This document shows, one piece after another, positions 1 to 6,506 of a stretch of DNA of 32,296 nucleotides (position 1 is its first letter; every line of letters starts with the position of its first letter). This DNA is from Candidatus Brocadiaceae bacterium (GTDB lineage: Bacteria; Planctomycetota; Brocadiia; Brocadiales; Scalinduaceae), in the NCBI GenBank assembly GCA_919901575.1, contig CAKKPF010000031.1, forward strand, positions 1 through 32,296, in the 5' to 3' direction. Position numbers and translations under genes: made by a program. The notes beneath the pieces are model-generated. The model had not been told where the DNA came from. It was given only the letters and a program-made list of their open reading frames with translations, and did not search any database.

Positions 1-49
1 TACCCAATATACTATATATAGTGGTTACGGCAGTCAAGCGGATAACCAT
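1..49 (-). CDS. Probable HicA-type toxin, N-terminal fragment (cut by window edge)
   Basis: An ATG at 49-47 on the minus strand opens a frame that runs off the window after 16 codons (begins MVIRLTAVT). It starts 6 bp after the hicB stop codon. Many HicA toxins begin with a short K/R-L-[PT]-x-[VL] stretch ahead of the double-stranded RNA-binding fold, and this N-terminus resembles that. HicA is an mRNA interferase and is nearly always encoded next to HicB. The call rests mainly on position and this brief similarity. The catalytic histidine region lies outside the window, so whether the toxin is intact cannot be judged. Confidence 0.45.
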   Translation of the reverse strand, partial: MVIRLTAVTTIYSILG

Positions 50-55
50 GAAAAA

Positions 56-271
56 CTATATGCTGAAGTGGTATCTTACAGATTTATATTGTTGTATGTC
101 TTCACCGTTTTCAATCCTGTCTTCCACATGGAGTTTAATAGCGTCCCTGATATTTTCCATGACTTCTTCATAAGAATCGCCCTGTGTGTAACAACCCTGA
201 AGTTCTGGACAAAATGCAAAATAGCCATCTCTATCTTTTTCAACTACTACTGAAAATTTATATGTACTCAT
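56..271 (-). CDS. hicB: HicB-family antitoxin, type II toxin-antitoxin system
   Basis: This 71-aa protein has the HicB N-terminal fold signature: a first strand (YKFSVVVEKD), then GYFAFCPELQGCYTQGDS, then a helix EEVMENIRDAIKLHVED. HicB proteins are partly degraded RNase H-like folds that bind and neutralise the HicA mRNA interferase and often repress their own operon. The protein is short and has no obvious C-terminal helix-turn-helix or ribbon-helix-helix domain, so DNA binding is uncertain and may be weak or rely on HicA. The start is an ATG preceded by a GGGGG-containing purine run. It sits 13 bp downstream of the DUF2283 gene and 6 bp upstream of a probable hicA start, as the third gene of a minus-strand operon. 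Confidence 0.85.
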   Translation of the reverse strand: MSTYKFSVVVEKDRDGYFAFCPELQGCYTQGDSYEEVMENIRDAIKLHVEDRIENGEDIQQYKSVRYHFSI

Positions 272-284
272 TTTCCCCCTGCTT

Positions 285-554
285 CTAAGCTGTATTTAAT
301 GGGGCAAGTTCATCTTCACTTATTGGCTCAACATGTAGCTTCTCTAATGCATCTTTTATTTGTTGTATTGAAGTTGTCGCTGGTGAAACTATTTCCAATC
401 CGACAGGAATACCATTTTGGTCATAGTCAGCAATCAAATCGTTATCAATTTTAATTGTTTTAACACTTTGAGCCCCTTTTTTTCTGTTTAAGTAAAGATA
501 TGCTGCTAAGGGTTGTCCCTTTCTAAATGTAATTTCTAAATATCGATCTTTCAT
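285..554 (-). CDS. DUF2283-like small protein
   Basis: This 89-aa protein ends its core with the pattern IADYDQNGIPVGLEIVSPA. That matches the DUF2283 hallmark of an acidic D-x-D/N-G turn followed by G-[IL]-E-[IV]. DUF2283 proteins are small beta-rich proteins of unknown biochemical role, very often encoded directly beside a DUF4258 protein, and the pair is commonly suspected of being a toxin-antitoxin-like module. Here the DUF4258 gene ends 6 bp upstream. The N-terminal part (YLEITFRKGQPLAAYLYL) carries a longer first strand pair than a minimal DUF2283. An ATG start with a GAGGG Shine-Dalgarno sequence supports translation. Assignment is by motif only; the function is unknown. Confidence 0.6.
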   Translation of the reverse strand: MKDRYLEITFRKGQPLAAYLYLNRKKGAQSVKTIKIDNDLIADYDQNGIPVGLEIVSPATTSIQQIKDALEKLHVEPISEDELAPLNTA

Positions 555-560
555 AGTTTT

Positions 561-815
561 TTAACCCTCTATTGGATAGGCTGTTACAACTACTATTAAT
601 TTTTCGTCAAAATCTGGTTCGAGTATTATTTCCCAATTAGTAGAATGCAAAGTTGACACAACGACATATCGTCCAATTTCTTTATCAGGATGTAATGTTT
701 TTGCTCTATCAAGCATTTCTCTTAATTCTATCTCAGTAAAAGAGCGTTGTATCATCCTTTTCTCGACATGAGGGGTTATTTCAAGTTCCCAATCCCACCA
801 CTCAGGCCAATTCAT
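561..815 (-). CDS. DUF4258-like small protein, putative toxin partner
   Basis: This 84-aa protein has the DUF4258 layout: an early ITPHVEKRMIQRSFTEIEL segment (histidine followed by x-x-R-M-x-x-R, then a helix), a GRYVVVST strand, and a C-terminal LIVVVTAYPIEG ending typical of the family. The H/R arrangement resembles small RelE- or BrnT-type RNase folds, so an RNA-targeting toxin role is plausible but unproven. It is the first gene of a four-gene minus-strand operon and is followed 6 bp later by the DUF2283 gene. A promoter with a near-consensus -10 box lies just upstream at 841-869. The start is an ATG with no strong Shine-Dalgarno sequence. Confidence 0.6.
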   Translation of the reverse strand: MNWPEWWDWELEITPHVEKRMIQRSFTEIELREMLDRAKTLHPDKEIGRYVVVSTLHSTNWEIILEPDFDEKLIVVVTAYPIEG

Positions 816-840
816 TTATATGCCTTTCATTATTTTTTAA

Positions 841-869
841 AGTATACTCTCATCGTGTTAAAAGAGCAA
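841..869 (-). promoter_or_regulatory. Predicted sigma70-type promoter of the toxin-antitoxin-like operon
   Basis: On the minus strand, TTGCTC (869-864) and TATACT (846-841) are separated by exactly 17 bp. The -10 box matches consensus at 5 of 6 bases and the -35 at 3 of 6. It lies about 25 bp upstream of the DUF4258 start, with no gene between. Confidence 0.5.
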
Positions 870-1140
870 CTGATACCGCTAAAACCCAGAGAGGGCATCA
901 CTTCCTCCCCATTGGCGGCATGTTTTAAAGTGTTTGTTTTGTCGTTTATTAAGTGACTTGCAAAAACATACCAGCAAGGCGTTCTAATTTAAATCAACGA
1001 TCCAACTTAAAAACGTGCATTTATTTAAGACAGCTTGTCCACATCACAAGATGTGGTGAAGTTTTATGGCTTGTTGAATGAAATGGGATCATAAATCTAT
1101 ATGTTATTGAAGTCAAGAAAAAAGAGATGGTGGGGTTGAA
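870..1140. other. Gene-free spacer between two minus-strand operons
   Basis: No convincing coding frame, RNA gene or mobile element is visible here. The only clear structure is a perfect 7-bp inverted repeat at 1039-1056. The plus-strand ORF 747-956 is a shadow that starts inside the DUF4258 gene on the other strand. Confidence 0.6.
1039..1056. repeat. Perfect inverted repeat (hairpin), possible 3' end structure of purC mRNA
   Basis: CCACATC and GATGTGG form a 7-bp perfect stem around the loop ACAA, with three further pairs (CTT/AAG) beyond a 2x2 internal loop. It lies 85 bp downstream of the purC stop. There is no T-run on either side, so it is not a standard intrinsic terminator; it might protect an mRNA end or bind a protein. 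Confidence 0.4.
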
Positions 1141-2046
1141 CTATTCCGGTATTTCTTCACCCGTAAGCTTTACGTAAGCCTCAAGATATTTTTCAGACGT
1201 AGTTCGGATTACGTCTTCGGGGAGGGAAGGTGGAGAGGATTGTTTATCCCATCCGGAGTTTTCCAGATAATCCCTGACAAATTGCTTATCAAAAGATGGT
1301 TGTGATTTTCCCGGTGAATAGCTTTCCAATGGCCAGAAGCGGGATGAGTCGGGAGTCAAGACTTCATCAATTAGAATTGTTTTGTCTTCATATCTGCCCC
1401 ATTCGAATTTTGTATCGCTGATTATTATTCCTTTTGTCAGTGCATATTCGCTTGCCTTTTTGTATATCGCAATGCTTTTTTGCCTTATTTCTTCTGCGAG
1501 TTTTCTACCCGTAATCTTGGCGGCTTCTTCAAACGAGATGTTTTCATCGTGACCGGATGTTGCTTTTGTTGAAGGTGTGAAAATAGGTTCTGGCAGCTTG
1601 TCGCTTTCTTTCAGGTTATCAGGCAATCTTATCTTGCAGATAGTTCCTTGCTCTTTATACTCCTTCCAGCCTGAACCGGCGAGGTAGCCTCGTACTATAC
1701 ATTCAACTGGAACTACGTCAACCTTTTTCACGAGCATTGAACGTCCTCTCAAAAGATTCCTGTCTTCTTTTGTTATTTTATCTATTCCATCGATTGAGGT
1801 TGTGATTAAGTGATTTTCTGTCAGATCTCCCGTAAGCTTAAACCAGAATTTTGACATGAGTGTAAGGACTTTGCCTTTGTGTGGTATGCCATTTGGGAGG
1901 ACTACGTCGAAAGCTGAAATTCTGTCGGTTGCAACGATCAGGAGGTTGTCATCTATTTCAAATATGTCTCTGACCTTTCCTTTGCTGTGTCGTTTTAAGT
2001 AAGGAATGTCTGTTTCTAATAAGACTGTATCGTTAATAGCTGTCAT
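1141..2046 (-). CDS. purC: Phosphoribosylaminoimidazole-succinocarboxamide synthase (SAICAR synthetase)
   Basis: PurC joins CAIR and L-aspartate, using ATP, to make SAICAR in de novo purine synthesis in the cytoplasm. The 301-aa protein shows the family signatures in order: KGKVRD (about 22-27, nucleotide-binding loop), ATDRISAFDVVLPNGIPHKG (about 39-58), VVPVECIVRGYLAGSGWKEY (substrate pocket), and a C-terminal EVLTPDSSRFWP. The length fits the long form of the family (about 300 aa) rather than the short form of about 240 aa seen in E. coli. The ATG lies 18 bp after the J-domain gene stop, so the two probably share one transcript driven by the promoter at 2982-3010. No clear Shine-Dalgarno sequence precedes it. 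Confidence 0.96.
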   Translation of the reverse strand: MTAINDTVLLETDIPYLKRHSKGKVRDIFEIDDNLLIVATDRISAFDVVLPNGIPHKGKVLTLMSKFWFKLTGDLTENHLITTSIDGIDKITKEDRNLLRGRSMLVKKVDVVPVECIVRGYLAGSGWKEYKEQGTICKIRLPDNLKESDKLPEPIFTPSTKATSGHDENISFEEAAKITGRKLAEEIRQKSIAIYKKASEYALTKGIIISDTKFEWGRYEDKTILIDEVLTPDSSRFWPLESYSPGKSQPSFDKQFVRDYLENSGWDKQSSPPSLPEDVIRTTSEKYLEAYVKLTGEEIPE

Positions 2047-2064
2047 TTTATAAGGTGGTTAGAA

Positions 2065-2883
2065 TTATGTGCAATAGGTTTCTTGTGAGAAGTGTTTGTT
2101 CAGTTTATTTTTTAATGTTTGGGCTCCTTTGAGATTGGGACAGAGTGATAGCGCCTTATTGAAATTTGCCAATGCATTGTTCCATTCGCCTGAAGTTACA
2201 TAACAATCAGCAATCTTTTTGTAAATGAAGGCTTTTTCGTTTTTGCTTAATTTCAAATTTAATGCTCTTGTCAGGTAGGTTATCGCAGAATTGGATTGTT
2301 GCTTTGCCAGCTTTTTACATGATAAGCGAATAATTCTCTCTTTGATCTCCTCTATTAAGTACCGGCGCACAGGATTATTGTTTTCTTCTTGATAAACATA
2401 CTCGTACAGTTCAAAGGCCAGCTCATAATTTCCCTGTTTTTCATACTCTTCAGCAAGAAGAAATTTACAATCCAGATAATCTTTTAAATTTAAAAAGGCC
2501 AGAAGGTCAAATTCTTTATTTTCCTCTTTTAACCGTTCATAATTTATAACTGCCTGGTGTCCATTTTTGTTTAAGAGGTCATTTAAAACCATTTTTGCCT
2601 GAGACTTTAAGTCATACTTATAGCTATCTCTTTCTACTTTTTCTTTATAGTAAAAATTTCTTATATTGTTGCTCTGTAATTGAGTGTCGTAATGGATCCT
2701 TTTCTCTGCGTCAGTTAGAGTCTTGTATGCTGTAATCAGTAGTTTGATTTTGTCTTCTGAAGAGATTCCGTTTGTTTTGTTCTTGTCGGGATGATATTTC
2801 TTTACAAGTTTTCTAAACGAGTTTTTGATTTCATCTCTATCAGAACCCTCCTGCACTTGTAAAACCTGATAATAATTAATCAA
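2065..2883 (-). CDS. J-domain protein with tetratricopeptide-like C-terminus
   Basis: This 272-aa protein starts with a J domain (residues about 3-66): YYQVLQVQEGS, then helix II ending in the diagnostic HPD at 31-33 (KKYHPDKN), and helix IV ending in a Y-D-T. J domains stimulate the ATPase of Hsp70 (DnaK) through HPD. There is no Gly/Phe linker, zinc-finger domain or client-binding CTD, so this is a class III (type C) co-chaperone. The second half is helical and ends in TPR-like repeats (EKAFIYKKIADCYVTSGEWNNALANFNKALSLCP), suggesting a protein-docking platform. The start codon is TTG at 2883-2881 with a GAGGT Shine-Dalgarno 8 nt upstream; no better start exists. Client and partner are unknown. 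Confidence 0.85.
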   Translation of the reverse strand: MINYYQVLQVQEGSDRDEIKNSFRKLVKKYHPDKNKTNGISSEDKIKLLITAYKTLTDAEKRIHYDTQLQSNNIRNFYYKEKVERDSYKYDLKSQAKMVLNDLLNKNGHQAVINYERLKEENKEFDLLAFLNLKDYLDCKFLLAEEYEKQGNYELAFELYEYVYQEENNNPVRRYLIEEIKERIIRLSCKKLAKQQSNSAITYLTRALNLKLSKNEKAFIYKKIADCYVTSGEWNNALANFNKALSLCPNLKGAQTLKNKLNKHFSQETYCT

Positions 2884-2981
2884 TTTAGATTACCTCTTTT
2901 CTATGTTAAACGGTTGACACAACCATCTTTGTCGCACGCCTATATTCCAGATTAGATGGTGAAAATTTCGTGAATATTTGC

Positions 2982-3010
2982 ATATTATCATCAGAATACT
3001 TACAAGTCAA
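2982..3010 (-). promoter_or_regulatory. Predicted sigma70-type promoter for the J-domain gene and purC
   Basis: On the minus strand, TTGACT (3010-3005, 5 of 6 consensus) and TAATAT (2987-2982, 4 of 6) are separated by 17 bp. It lies in the 185-bp gap between the LolC-type gene and the J-domain gene, which leaves a leader of roughly 90 nt before the TTG start. Confidence 0.55.
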
Positions 3011-3068
3011 AAGTTTTTGAATTTGTTAACTAACAATAATGCTGTGATTCTCACCATAGTTGAATCTT

Positions 3069-4325
3069 TTACTCGTATCTAAGCGTCTCTATTGGATCTA
3101 AACGTGCGGCTTTTAATGCCGGGTATATACTGAATAAAACGCCGCATGCAACAGAGAAGGAAATAATTACAATTATATCCTTAAAATCCACAACGGTTGG
3201 TATTTCATTAAAGTAATAAACTTCCGGCGGGAACGGTCTCCAGCCTGAGTAATTATATACTGTTTTCTCAATCCAGTTAATTCTATTTATAAAGGCAAGT
3301 CCCACCCCTGTGCCTATTGCAGAACCGAAGAGGCCGATGAACAAACCGTTCATAAGAAAAATAAGCATTATACCTTTGGTTGTAGCGCCTAACGCCTTCA
3401 GAATGCCGATGTCTTTAGATTTTTCAAAAACAATCATGGTTAAGATTGCAAGTATGTTGAATCCTGCTACGATAATGATGAAGAACAAGATAAATGCCAT
3501 AACACGTTTTTCCAGAGCAACGGCTTTCAGAAATGTACCGCGCACCTCTTCCCAGGTTTGAATATAAAAACCAAACCCAAGTTCTCTCTGAAGGCGTTCG
3601 CGAACCAGTGGTGCATTCTTATAATCATCTAATCGAACACTTATTCCCGTAACGGAATCTTTTGCTCCAGCTAATTCTTGAGCACTCTTTAAAGGTATGT
3701 AAATATAGTTTTTATCAACATCATACATGCCCGATTTAAATTTTCCCGTAATAATAAACGGTTTTACACTAATCTTATCCCATTCTTTTATTGTCACTAA
3801 GACAATCTTTTCTCCATTATTTACAAAGCTTTCAGGGCTTGTTTCAGGGTCGCCTTCTTTGATACGCAATAGTTCGATGCCACCGAAAGCACTGGGAGTT
3901 TCTTTATCTCCATGAATTTTTAATAAATCCTGCGGTTTGTTGCCAAATTGTTTTATATAGTCTTCAAAATCTCCCACCTTTGTTTCTGCAACAGGATCGA
4001 TGCCCTTAAAGTATGTGAATTCTTTTGCGCCTCTTATGTTAAGTAGTGCAGGTCCTTCTATATACGGGGAACACGCCTTGACATGTTCAAAGGACTCTAT
4101 CATCTTTGTGACCTCTTCATAATTACTCAAACCATAGATACCTCTTTTTACGACAATAATATGTGCTAATGTACCCCTTATCTTGGTGCGTAATTCTTTG
4201 TCAAAGCCACTCATTACCGATAGTACAACTATTAACGTCATTACTCCAACGGCAACTCCTGCAACCGCGAAAAAGGTGATTTTTTTCCTTCGCAGATATC
4301 TGAGACTTATAAATAGTTTGTACAT
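3069..4325 (-). CDS. LolC/LolE-family ABC transporter permease (lipoprotein release)
   Basis: This 418-aa inner-membrane protein has the MacB/FtsX topology: one N-terminal helix (about 17-39, after LRYLRRKK), a large periplasmic domain (about 40-270), and three C-terminal helices (about 276-298, 320-345, 384-401). The loop EKSKDIGILKALGATTKGI is the typical FtsX coupling segment for the ATPase, and the C-terminus PIETLRYE matches the LolC/E family ending. LolCDE extracts lipoproteins from the inner membrane for transfer to LolA. No lolD ATPase is beside it, so the partner must be encoded elsewhere. It is divergent from aroC and separated by 185 bp from the J-domain gene. LolC versus LolE cannot be decided from the sequence. 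Confidence 0.85.
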   Translation of the reverse strand: MYKLFISLRYLRRKKITFFAVAGVAVGVMTLIVVLSVMSGFDKELRTKIRGTLAHIIVVKRGIYGLSNYEEVTKMIESFEHVKACSPYIEGPALLNIRGAKEFTYFKGIDPVAETKVGDFEDYIKQFGNKPQDLLKIHGDKETPSAFGGIELLRIKEGDPETSPESFVNNGEKIVLVTIKEWDKISVKPFIITGKFKSGMYDVDKNYIYIPLKSAQELAGAKDSVTGISVRLDDYKNAPLVRERLQRELGFGFYIQTWEEVRGTFLKAVALEKRVMAFILFFIIIVAGFNILAILTMIVFEKSKDIGILKALGATTKGIMLIFLMNGLFIGLFGSAIGTGVGLAFINRINWIEKTVYNYSGWRPFPPEVYYFNEIPTVVDFKDIIVIISFSVACGVLFSIYPALKAARLDPIETLRYE

Positions 4326-4447
4326 TTTTGTGTTTTCAAATTCGGATTTTCAAAAATACTATCATAACAATATGAACAGAAGCAATTAAAAATCCATGTA
4401 TATACGAGTATACGGCAGACTCTTTCCATTTTATATATAAAAAAAGC

Positions 4448-4476
4448 TTGTAAAAGAAGTTATATTTAAATATAAA
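4448..4476 (+). promoter_or_regulatory. Predicted sigma70-type promoter for aroC
   Basis: TTGTAA (4448-4453, 4 of 6) and TATAAA (4471-4476, 5 of 6) are separated by 17 bp. It sits in the divergent region between the LolC-type gene and aroC, about 43 bp before the aroC ATG, and lies in very AT-rich DNA, so chance matches are more likely than usual. Confidence 0.5.
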
Positions 4477-4519
4477 ATGATTATTATACATAAATTTCTA
4501 TCTTTTTTGAGGGGCTTTT

Positions 4520-5647
4520 ATGCTGACTTATACTACTGCCGGTGAATCACATGGAAAGTGTCTGATTGCAATAGTGAGTGGATTTCCGGCAGGGATTCAA
4601 TTGGACGAATCTGACATTAACGAGGAGTTAAAAAGGCGCCAGGGCGGTTTTGGCAGAGGCGGCAGGATGCAGATTGAAAGTGACAGGGTCTGCATTTTGT
4701 CAGGTGTAAGAAAGAGTACTACTATTGGAAGTCCTGTTTGCTTAAAGATCGAGAATAAAGATAGCAAAATAGACGTTTTGCCGGATGTTACAAGGCCCAG
4801 GCCAGGCCATGCTGACTTGGCGGGGATTATTAAGTATGGCCAGAAGGATGTGAGAAATATTCTTGAAAGGGCAAGCGCTAGAGAAACCGCTGCCAGGGTG
4901 GCTGCCGGGGCTTTGGCAAAGATATTACTTGCCAGGTTTGATATAAAGGTTTTGGGTTACGTTAAGGGTATTGGAGGTATAAATTCAAAGAAAATAGCAA
5001 AAACCCCGAATGAAATTTTAATAAACAGAAATAAGAGTAAGGTCTATTGTCTGGATAAACTGGCTGAAGCTAAAATGATAGAAAAAATCAAAAAAGCTAA
5101 AAAGGAAGGTGACTCTCTTGGCGGGACTATAGAGATAGTGGCATTTGGGGTGCCGCCCGGGCTAGGAAACCATACACAATGGGAATTGCGATTGGATGGA
5201 ATTCTGGCAGGCGCCTTGATGTCAATACAGGGGATAAAGGCGGTCGAGATTGGTCTTGGGTTTGGATTCTCCAGAAAGTTTGGTTCCCAGGTGCATGATG
5301 AGATATTTTATTGTGAAGACAAGGGTGCTTTCAGCAGGACGACTAATAATGCTGGCGGGATAGAATGTGGTATGACAAATGGTGAAGTTGTAATTGCAAG
5401 AGCGGTTATGAAGCCTATTCCAACCCTCATGAAACCATTGAGGTCTGTGGATATAATTACTAAAAAGCCGGAAAGTGCGTCAACAGAGCGGTCGGATGTC
5501 TGTGCTGTGCCTGCTGTATCAGTTGTTGGCGAGGCGGTTGTAGCTTTTGAAATAGCCAGGTGTTTTATGGAAAAATTTGGCGGTGACAGCATCAATGAAG
5601 TAACTCGGAATTATGAAGGTTATTTGAAGCAAATTTGCGCAATTTAA
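4520..5647 (+). CDS. aroC: Chorismate synthase
   Basis: AroC converts 5-enolpyruvylshikimate-3-phosphate to chorismate, the last step of the shikimate pathway, using reduced FMN as cofactor. The 375-aa protein shows the three family signatures: GESHGKCLIAIVSGFPAG (from residue 8, containing the catalytic His11), GHADLAGIIKYG...ILERASARETAARVAAGA in the middle, and SERSDVCAVPAVSVVGEAV near the C-terminus. The first FMN/phosphate-binding stretch RRQGGFGRGGRM is also intact. The length is normal for the bacterial enzyme (about 360-390 aa). The ATG follows a good GAGGGG Shine-Dalgarno. No other shikimate gene is adjacent, and the gene ends 63 bp before the tRNA cluster. Confidence 0.97.
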   Translation: MLTYTTAGESHGKCLIAIVSGFPAGIQLDESDINEELKRRQGGFGRGGRMQIESDRVCILSGVRKSTTIGSPVCLKIENKDSKIDVLPDVTRPRPGHADLAGIIKYGQKDVRNILERASARETAARVAAGALAKILLARFDIKVLGYVKGIGGINSKKIAKTPNEILINRNKSKVYCLDKLAEAKMIEKIKKAKKEGDSLGGTIEIVAFGVPPGLGNHTQWELRLDGILAGALMSIQGIKAVEIGLGFGFSRKFGSQVHDEIFYCEDKGAFSRTTNNAGGIECGMTNGEVVIARAVMKPIPTLMKPLRSVDIITKKPESASTERSDVCAVPAVSVVGEAVVAFEIARCFMEKFGGDSINEVTRNYEGYLKQICAI

Positions 5648-5668
5648 TAAAAAACAGGTGGTTTTAGC

Positions 5669-5696
5669 TTGAAAAAAACTTTTTATTTGCTAATCT
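5669..5696 (+). promoter_or_regulatory. Possible promoter for the tRNA-Thr/Tyr/Gly cluster
   Basis: TTGAAA (5669-5674) and TAATCT (5691-5696) are separated by 16 bp, and the tRNA-Thr starts 14 nt after the -10 box. The -35 is good (4 of 6) and the -10 weak (3 of 6). Position is the main support. Confidence 0.35.
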
Positions 5697-5710
5697 GAAA
5701 AGGATTCAAA

Positions 5711-5782
5711 GCTAGCGTAGCTCAACGGCAGAGCAGCTGATTTGTAATCAGCAGGTTGCGGGTTCGAATCCCATCGCTAGCT
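5711..5782 (+). tRNA. tRNA-Thr (anticodon TGT)
   Basis: Acceptor arms GCTAGCG and CGCTAGC pair perfectly, with discriminator T at 5782. The anticodon stem-loop CTGA-TTTGTAA-TCAG presents TGT, reading ACA. The T arm is GCGGG-TTCGAAT-CCCAT, which contains a C-A mismatch (position 50-64) and a G-T pair. CCA is not encoded. It is the first of four tRNAs before tuf1 and corresponds in position and anticodon to E. coli thrU. Confidence 0.95.
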
Positions 5783-5824
5783 TTTTATGTAATTAACGTG
5801 CAGTTGAGTGCTTTTCGATTTCAT

Positions 5825-5906
5825 GGGGAGGTACCCGAGTGGCCAAAGGGGACAGACTGTAAATCTGTTGGCGTAGCCTTCGGAGGTTCGAATCCTCCTC
5901 TCCCCA
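5825..5906 (+). tRNA. tRNA-Tyr (anticodon GTA)
   Basis: Acceptor GGGGAGG pairs with TCTCCCC (last pair G-T), discriminator A at 5906. The anticodon loop CTGTAAA within CAGA/TCTG gives GTA. The 82-nt length with a long variable arm (TTGGCGTAGCCTTC region) is the class II form typical of bacterial tRNA-Tyr. The T arm GGAGG-TTCGAAT-CCTCC is perfect. CCA is not encoded. It corresponds to E. coli tyrU in position. Confidence 0.96.
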
Positions 5907-6102
5907 TATTTTAGGTCTGTGGTTTTGTGGTATGTTCGTTCTATAGAATAATATGGCGAATACTAACTTAGAAGATGTTTTAAAGCTTCCAAAGAATCAT
6001 CACTAGTGTATATCCGATGGGTCACTGTCTCAAAGAGTGAAAACGGGAATATAAAAGAGGTTTTTAATCTACCTGCCTGAAGCGATTGTTCGGACCGAAT
6101 AT
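5907..6102. other. 196-bp spacer inside the tRNA cluster, nothing recognised
   Basis: No coding frame, tRNA or clear hairpin is visible between tRNA-Tyr and tRNA-Gly. A TATAAA lies at 6050-6055, but no good -35 box is found 16-18 bp upstream. The spacer is long compared with typical spacing in polycistronic tRNA units, so a separate promoter for tRNA-Gly is possible. Confidence 0.4.
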
Positions 6103-6173
6103 GCGGGCGTAGCTTAATGGTAAAGCCCTAGCCTTCCAAGCTAGCCATGTGGGTTCGATTCCCATCGCCCGCT
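6103..6173 (+). tRNA. tRNA-Gly (anticodon TCC)
   Basis: Acceptor GCGGGCG pairs with CGCCCGC, discriminator T at 6173. The anticodon arm CTAGC-CTTCCAA-GCTAG gives TCC, reading GGA (and GGG by wobble). T arm GTGGG-TTCGATT-CCCAT. CCA is not encoded. It corresponds to E. coli glyT in the same position. Confidence 0.96.
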
Positions 6174-6272
6174 TAAATAATTTAGATAAATCTGGCAAAT
6201 ATTGTTATCTTGTGCGGTTAAGTTATTACAGGATAGGTGGTTACATATATTTTTGCTTTTTTAAAAAAGTTT

Positions 6273-6301
6273 TTGACTTTTTTTGCATATGATGTTAAAT
6301 T
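6273..6301 (+). promoter_or_regulatory. Predicted promoter for tRNA-Thr(GGT)-tuf1
   Basis: TTGACT (6273-6278, 5 of 6) and TAAATT (6296-6301, 4 of 6) are separated by 17 bp. It lies about 50 bp upstream of tRNA-Thr(GGT), within the 177-bp gap after tRNA-Gly. The gap is otherwise empty, T-rich DNA. Confidence 0.5.
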
Positions 6302-6350
6302 AGAACACTTTGCGCCAAATTCTAAATCTTTTAGCAATTTTGCGTTATGT

Positions 6351-6422
6351 GCTGCTGTGGCTCAGGGGTAGAGCACGTCCTTGGTAAGGACGAGGTCATG
6401 GGTTCAAATCCCATCAGCAGCT
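6351..6422 (+). tRNA. tRNA-Thr (anticodon GGT)
   Basis: Acceptor GCTGCTG pairs with CAGCAGC, discriminator T at 6422. The anticodon arm CGTCC-TTGGTAA-GGACG gives GGT, reading ACC and ACT. T arm ATGGG-TTCAAAT-CCCAT is fully paired. CCA is not encoded. It lies 84 bp before tuf1 and matches E. coli thrT. Confidence 0.96.
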
Positions 6423-6506
6423 TTCATTTGTGCGTGTATGGCTTATCAAAAAATATAGAATGTTATTTCACTAAATATTAATTAGGGAATTTGAGGAGTT
6501 TATATT

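Noticed and set aside
747-956. Plus-strand 69-aa ORF over the DUF4258 start and spacer
   Set aside because: It begins antisense to a supported gene, has low-complexity composition and shows no motif.
6050-6055. TATAAA in the Tyr-Gly tRNA spacer as a promoter
   Set aside because: The sequence 17 bp upstream (GTCTCA) is a poor -35 box, so I did not list it as a promoter.
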